Shown here: piece by piece, positions 14,061 to 16,696 of the stretch
Position numbering within the stretch: the stretch's first letter is position 1
Layout: the number at the start of each line of letters is the position of its first letter
Source: Candidatus Culexmicrobium profundum
GTDB lineage: Archaea > Thermoproteota > Methanomethylicia > Culexarchaeales > Culexmicrobiaceae
DNA length: 16,696 nt
Reading direction: 5' to 3'
Assembly (NCBI GenBank): GCA_025061245.1
Contig: JANZKD010000027.1
Span: forward strand, 1 to 16,696
Notes under the pieces: generated by a model
Told to the model about the DNA's origin: nothing
The model's database searches: none
Seen by the model: the letters and a program-made list of their open reading frames with translations, nothing else
Program-made: the position numbers and the translations under genes

Positions 14061-14756
14061 TGCTATTTTAGTAATAAGTTTCAAAGCTTTTCTTCTAGCC
14101 TCTCTAACAGTTTCAACTCCACTAATAATGTCATACTCCTTATTATCACTTATATAAAGAAGAACATAACCCTCAAATCCCAATTTGTTAGAATAATAAT
14201 AGAAAGTTGACAACTCTAATTCTACACCAAGGATGCTATCATCCTTCTCGAAGAGTTCGTGGATATGAGTAATATCATGAAGAACACATGGAACAGATAG
14301 TATTCTACCCTCAATATAATCCATATTTAATTTATTCAAAACACTTCTTAACCTAGATAATGAAGTTTTTCTAGGCTTAATTATCCTTTTAGATTTATCT
14401 TCAATTGAAACAGGTCCAGCTTGCTCTACCACTTCAATCGGCAAAACTATTGATCCAATTGAAAGGTATTTCCCACCAGTGGACCCAATGAAAAATAATT
14501 TCTCTACATTTCCATCCTTAAGCAAGTATAATAATTCCATGACCATAGAAGCCCCATAAACATTAAAGGTTAACAAATATTCCTTCCCTCTGCTGGTTGC
14601 ATACACATATTTTATCCAGGTACCCCTTATTCTGCTCCAAGAATCAAAATATCTTCGAATCCACTCCTTACGCTGAGGAAGGTAGGAACCAGCATAAATA
14701 ATGCATCGATTCGGTAGGAGATCTCTTTCAAATACAGCTTTACTCCATCCACCCAA
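14046..14756 (-). CDS. Nucleoside-phosphorylase-fold (PNP/UDP family) protein
   Basis: A 236-residue protein with the phosphorylase order: NRCIIYAGS, VYGASMVMELLYLL (the phosphate-loop helix region), KLFFIGSTGGKY, GSIVLPIEVV, a central variable part, then GVELELSTFYYYSNKLG (Glu179 and Glu181, as in the family's VEMExAa motif that binds ribose) and YISDN (Asp204). Known members split nucleosides with phosphate or hydrolyse related compounds. The Met of VEME is replaced by Leu, so the substrate may differ. GGAGG at 14764-14768 is 7 nt before a TTG at 14756, which I take as the start. An ATG at 14760 is out of frame and stops after six codons. It could feed the nearby AMP/ribose phosphate pathway, but no gene links them directly. 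Confidence 0.75.
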   Translation of the reverse strand: MGGWSKAVFERDLLPNRCIIYAGSYLPQRKEWIRRYFDSWSRIRGTWIKYVYATSRGKEYLLTFNVYGASMVMELLYLLKDGNVEKLFFIGSTGGKYLSIGSIVLPIEVVEQAGPVSIEDKSKRIIKPRKTSLSRLRSVLNKLNMDYIEGRILSVPCVLHDITHIHELFEKDDSILGVELELSTFYYYSNKLGFEGYVLLYISDNKEYDIISGVETVREARRKALKLITKIALHVI

Positions 14757-14999
14757 TCATGATCCTCCAAATTTGATTAATTACATTAATTAGCATTGTT
14801 AAAATAACAAATCCTCTTCATATATCTTCCCTATTCACTTATCAATTTTAAAATATAACATAGCATACTTGCTCAATGCTCCCTTACTGGGGAACTTTAA
14901 GGTAACTTTGAAAAGCATGCATATGCTATTTAGATCACTATCAATAATAAAAATTAAAAATTGAAGATTGATTCTTTAAGAAAAATATACTTTAGCAGA

Positions 15000-15287
15000 C
15001 TATTCTTCAGTTAACTCTTCAACTTCTTCTTCGCCAGCTTTTAATTCAGCAACTTGTTCAGGATCTAATTTTTTAAGTAATGCTAAAAATTCGCCGACAT
15101 GTGTTTTTTCTTCCTTGGCTATGTCTTCAAAAACTTTCCTATACTTTTCATCGTCTATTGCTCTAGCGAATTGACGATATAGATTAATTGCGTCAAGTTC
15201 AGCTATTATGGCAAATCTTAATGCTTCTGCTAATTCTTCTTTAGTGAATTTTCTATTGATTGCTAAATCTAATGGATTTTTAGACAT
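15000..15287 (-). CDS. Short ferritin-like protein of the encapsulated-ferritin type
   Basis: A 95-residue protein made of two long helices and a short acidic tail. The helices carry FAIIAELDAINLYRQFARAID (Glu30, Tyr37) and FEDIAKEEKTHVGEFLALL (Glu59/Glu60, His63), followed by DPEQVAEL. One glutamate in the first helix and an E-x-x-H in the second are half of a diiron site. Encapsulated ferritins have just this length and pattern and form the active site across a dimer; they oxidise and load iron into encapsulin shells. No encapsulin gene lies in this window, and the acidic tail shows no obvious cargo-targeting peptide. It may thus act alone in iron or oxidative-stress control. ATGs at 15290 and 15287 are both usable; GGTGA spacing (7 nt) favours 15287. 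Confidence 0.8.
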   Translation of the reverse strand: MSKNPLDLAINRKFTKEELAEALRFAIIAELDAINLYRQFARAIDDEKYRKVFEDIAKEEKTHVGEFLALLKKLDPEQVAELKAGEEEVEELTEE

Positions 15288-15442
15288 CATGATATCACCT
15301 CTATTAAAATTCTCATCACATTGTAGTTAAGTATTACGTCTACAACATATTAAAGTTAAACTTAATTGAGGTAAGAGTTTTTGTGCAATTAACAAACTCT
15401 TAAAGTAGAAATCTGTCATAGAAATAATTAGGCTGTGATAGT

Positions 15443-16384
15443 GTGTATAAGATAGTTGAAGTTGCAAATAAGATAAAGAGATTAGAAATTCAAGGAGCAA
15501 GAAATATTGCTATAGCTGCAATAAAAGTTTTAAATGAATGGGCTGAGGAGACTAAAGTTAAAACAAGAGAAGAATTTATAGGAGAATTGTTGAAGATTAA
15601 AGAAATTTTATTTGCTTCTAGAGAAACTGAACCTTTCATGAGAAATGCTGTTAGATGGATAATACATAAAGTTAAATCAAGCGGAGAGGATAAGGTGGAG
15701 GAATTAGTGAAAATTGTATCTATGTCATCAAAGCAATTTCTAGACATGTTAAGTAAGTCTAAGGAAATTATTGCTGAAATTGGTTCTAGGAGAGTTAGGG
15801 ATGGCTCTGTGATTCTCACTCATTGTCACTCCTCAACTGTAACGTATATGCTGAGAAAGGCTAAGGAGAAGGGTAAAAAGTTTGAGGTGATATGCACTGA
15901 AACTAGACCTAGATTTCAAGGAAGAATAACTGCAAGAGAACTACTGGAGGCTGGAATTAAAACCACATTAATTGTTGATTCAGCTGTAAGATTCTTTATG
16001 AATGATGTTGACTTTGTAATAGTCGGTGCAGATGCAATTACATCTGAAGGAAACATAATTAATAAGATTGGTACAAGTATGATCGCATTGGTTGCAGCTG
16101 AAGCTAGAACACCATTCTATGTAGTCACCGAGCTACTAAAGTTTTCACCATTAACAATGTATGGAGACTATGAGAAAATCGAGGAAAGAGATCCCAGTGA
16201 AGTGTGGGAAAATCCTCCAGAGGGACTAATTATTAGAAATCCAGCATTCGATGTGACTAGAAGAGATTTTATTCATGGGATTATATGTGAAGAGGGAATA
16301 ATATCACCTCATTCAATCATTGAAGTAGTGAAGAGAAGGTATCCATGGGTTTTCATGGAGTATCAAGCTTCAAATATCATTTAG
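15443..16384 (+). CDS. Ribose-1,5-bisphosphate isomerase (aIF2B-related)
   Basis: A 313-residue member of the eIF2B/MTNA isomerase superfamily. It has a helical N-terminal domain (1-110) and a Rossmann-like C-terminal domain. Signature segments are ILTHCHSSTV (Cys128), TETRPRFQGRITARELLEAGI, IVGADAITSEGNIINKIGT (Asp197) and FYVVTELLKFSP. Cys128 and Asp197 correspond to the catalytic Cys and Asp of the Thermococcus enzyme. It converts ribose-1,5-bisphosphate to ribulose-1,5-bisphosphate, the substrate for RuBisCO. The gene next door, on the other strand, encodes that RuBisCO, which supports this role over aIF2B or MtnA. The start is the GTG at 15443 with GTGAT 4 nt upstream; a TATA-like CTTAAAGTA lies near 15400. 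The stop overlaps the convergent RuBisCO stop by 8 nt. Confidence 0.93.
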   Translation: MYKIVEVANKIKRLEIQGARNIAIAAIKVLNEWAEETKVKTREEFIGELLKIKEILFASRETEPFMRNAVRWIIHKVKSSGEDKVEELVKIVSMSSKQFLDMLSKSKEIIAEIGSRRVRDGSVILTHCHSSTVTYMLRKAKEKGKKFEVICTETRPRFQGRITARELLEAGIKTTLIVDSAVRFFMNDVDFVIVGADAITSEGNIINKIGTSMIALVAAEARTPFYVVTELLKFSPLTMYGDYEKIEERDPSEVWENPPEGLIIRNPAFDVTRRDFIHGIICEEGIISPHSIIEVVKRRYPWVFMEYQASNII

Positions 16385-16696
16385 CCCATTTTTCAATTGC
16401 AATCTTCAACTCCTTATGAGTCTTCGCATACTCGCTGAGTGAAACACCCTTTAAAACTGCATCTACTGCTTGTCTCATAGCCTTAGCTCCAGCCATTGTA
16501 CCTAAATCATGTCCATGGATTCCTCCACCGGCTTGAATAATAACATCAATTCCAAAGTACTTCATTATTTCAGGAACTAGAGCTGGATGCAATCCTCCAG
16601 AAGCTACTGGAAAAACAGGTTTAAACCCATAGAGATCTTCTTTTAAAGCCCTTCTATTCTCTAAGACCTCCTCCTTTGACTCATACATTTTACCTA
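16377..16696 (-). CDS. rbcL: RuBisCO large subunit, form III type, C-terminal part
   Basis: The last 106 or so residues of RuBisCO; the frame remains open through the window edge, so the start is missing. FPVASGGLHPALVPEI is the conserved loop with Ser-Gly-Gly that binds the substrate phosphate. IIQAGGGIHGHDLGTMAGAKAMRQAV is the second phosphate-binding segment followed by the alpha-8 helix, and KTHKELKIAIEKWAK is the usual end. HGHD replaces the more common HGHP. In archaea with form III enzymes RuBisCO turns ribulose-1,5-bisphosphate from nucleotide breakdown plus CO2 into two 3-phosphoglycerate. The pairing with the isomerase supports form III, but the catalytic lysines needed to prove activity lie outside the window. 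Confidence 0.92.
   Translation of the reverse strand, partial: GKMYESKEEVLENRRALKEDLYGFKPVFPVASGGLHPALVPEIMKYFGIDVIIQAGGGIHGHDLGTMAGAKAMRQAVDAVLKGVSLSEYAKTHKELKIAIEKWAK

Noticed and set aside
14926..14939. AGCATGCATATGCT near-palindrome as a regulatory hairpin
   Set aside because: The possible stem has only about five base pairs, is not at a gene start or end, and is unremarkable in such AT-rich DNA.
14757..14999. Intergenic stretch examined for a tRNA, box C/D RNA or small gene
   Set aside because: No cloverleaf, no C/D box pair and no frame with a sensible start and domain were seen; it probably holds only the promoter of the phosphorylase-like gene and the 3' region of the ferritin-like gene.

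Overview
The window looks like a chromosomal segment of an AT-rich, probably thermophilic archaeon, most likely in the Thermoproteota/Bathyarchaeia/Korarchaeia range; the sequence does not fix the lineage more tightly. The archaeal signals are TATA boxes about 25-30 nt upstream of inferred leaderless starts, GGTGA/GGAGG ribosome sites on other genes, an archaeal ribose-1,5-bisphosphate isomerase beside a form III type RuBisCO, and archaeal-style VapBC and RelBE modules. No tRNA, 5S rRNA, CRISPR array or recognisable insertion sequence was seen.

Layout. 1-318 (-): truncated Gdt1/TMEM165-type membrane protein. 476-1135 (+): metallo-beta-lactamase-fold hydrolase. 1308-2568 (+): nitroreductase followed 4 nt later by an L-2-amino-thiazoline-4-carboxylate hydrolase-like protein. 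2639-3092 (+): RelB/RelE pair. 3172-9482: a catabolic-looking block with two MFS transporters, an N-acyl-D-amino-acid deacylase-type amidohydrolase, a QueG-like double [4Fe-4S] protein and a broken M20 deacylase. Each MFS gene lies next to an amide-hydrolase gene, giving two parallel 'importer plus deacylase' units; in the second the deacylase is clearly decayed.

9590-10271 (-): VapB/VapC pair. 10536-10811 (+): small charged unknown protein. 10842-10986 (-): an almost fully self-paired 145-nt rod whose G-U pairs and upstream TATA box point to a transcribed structured RNA; I cannot assign it to a known family. 11131-14756: a cluster with a PD-(D/E)XK-like protein, a C-terminally membrane-anchored unknown, a small zinc-ribbon protein with an anomalous start, an ATP-cone/PD-(D/E)XK/HhH nuclease and a nucleoside-phosphorylase-fold protein. 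It could be a DNA-processing or defence neighbourhood, but that is inference.

15000-15287 (-): short encapsulated-ferritin-like protein. 15443-16384 (+) and 16377-16696 (-): ribose-1,5-bisphosphate isomerase and the C-terminus of RuBisCO, convergent and overlapping by 8 nt; together they are consecutive steps of the archaeal AMP/nucleoside degradation pathway that yields 3-phosphoglycerate.

Two starts are undecided from sequence alone (nitroreductase, zinc ribbon). Convergent genes are packed tightly, with 3' overlaps of 38, 15 and 8 nt and one 7-nt gap.
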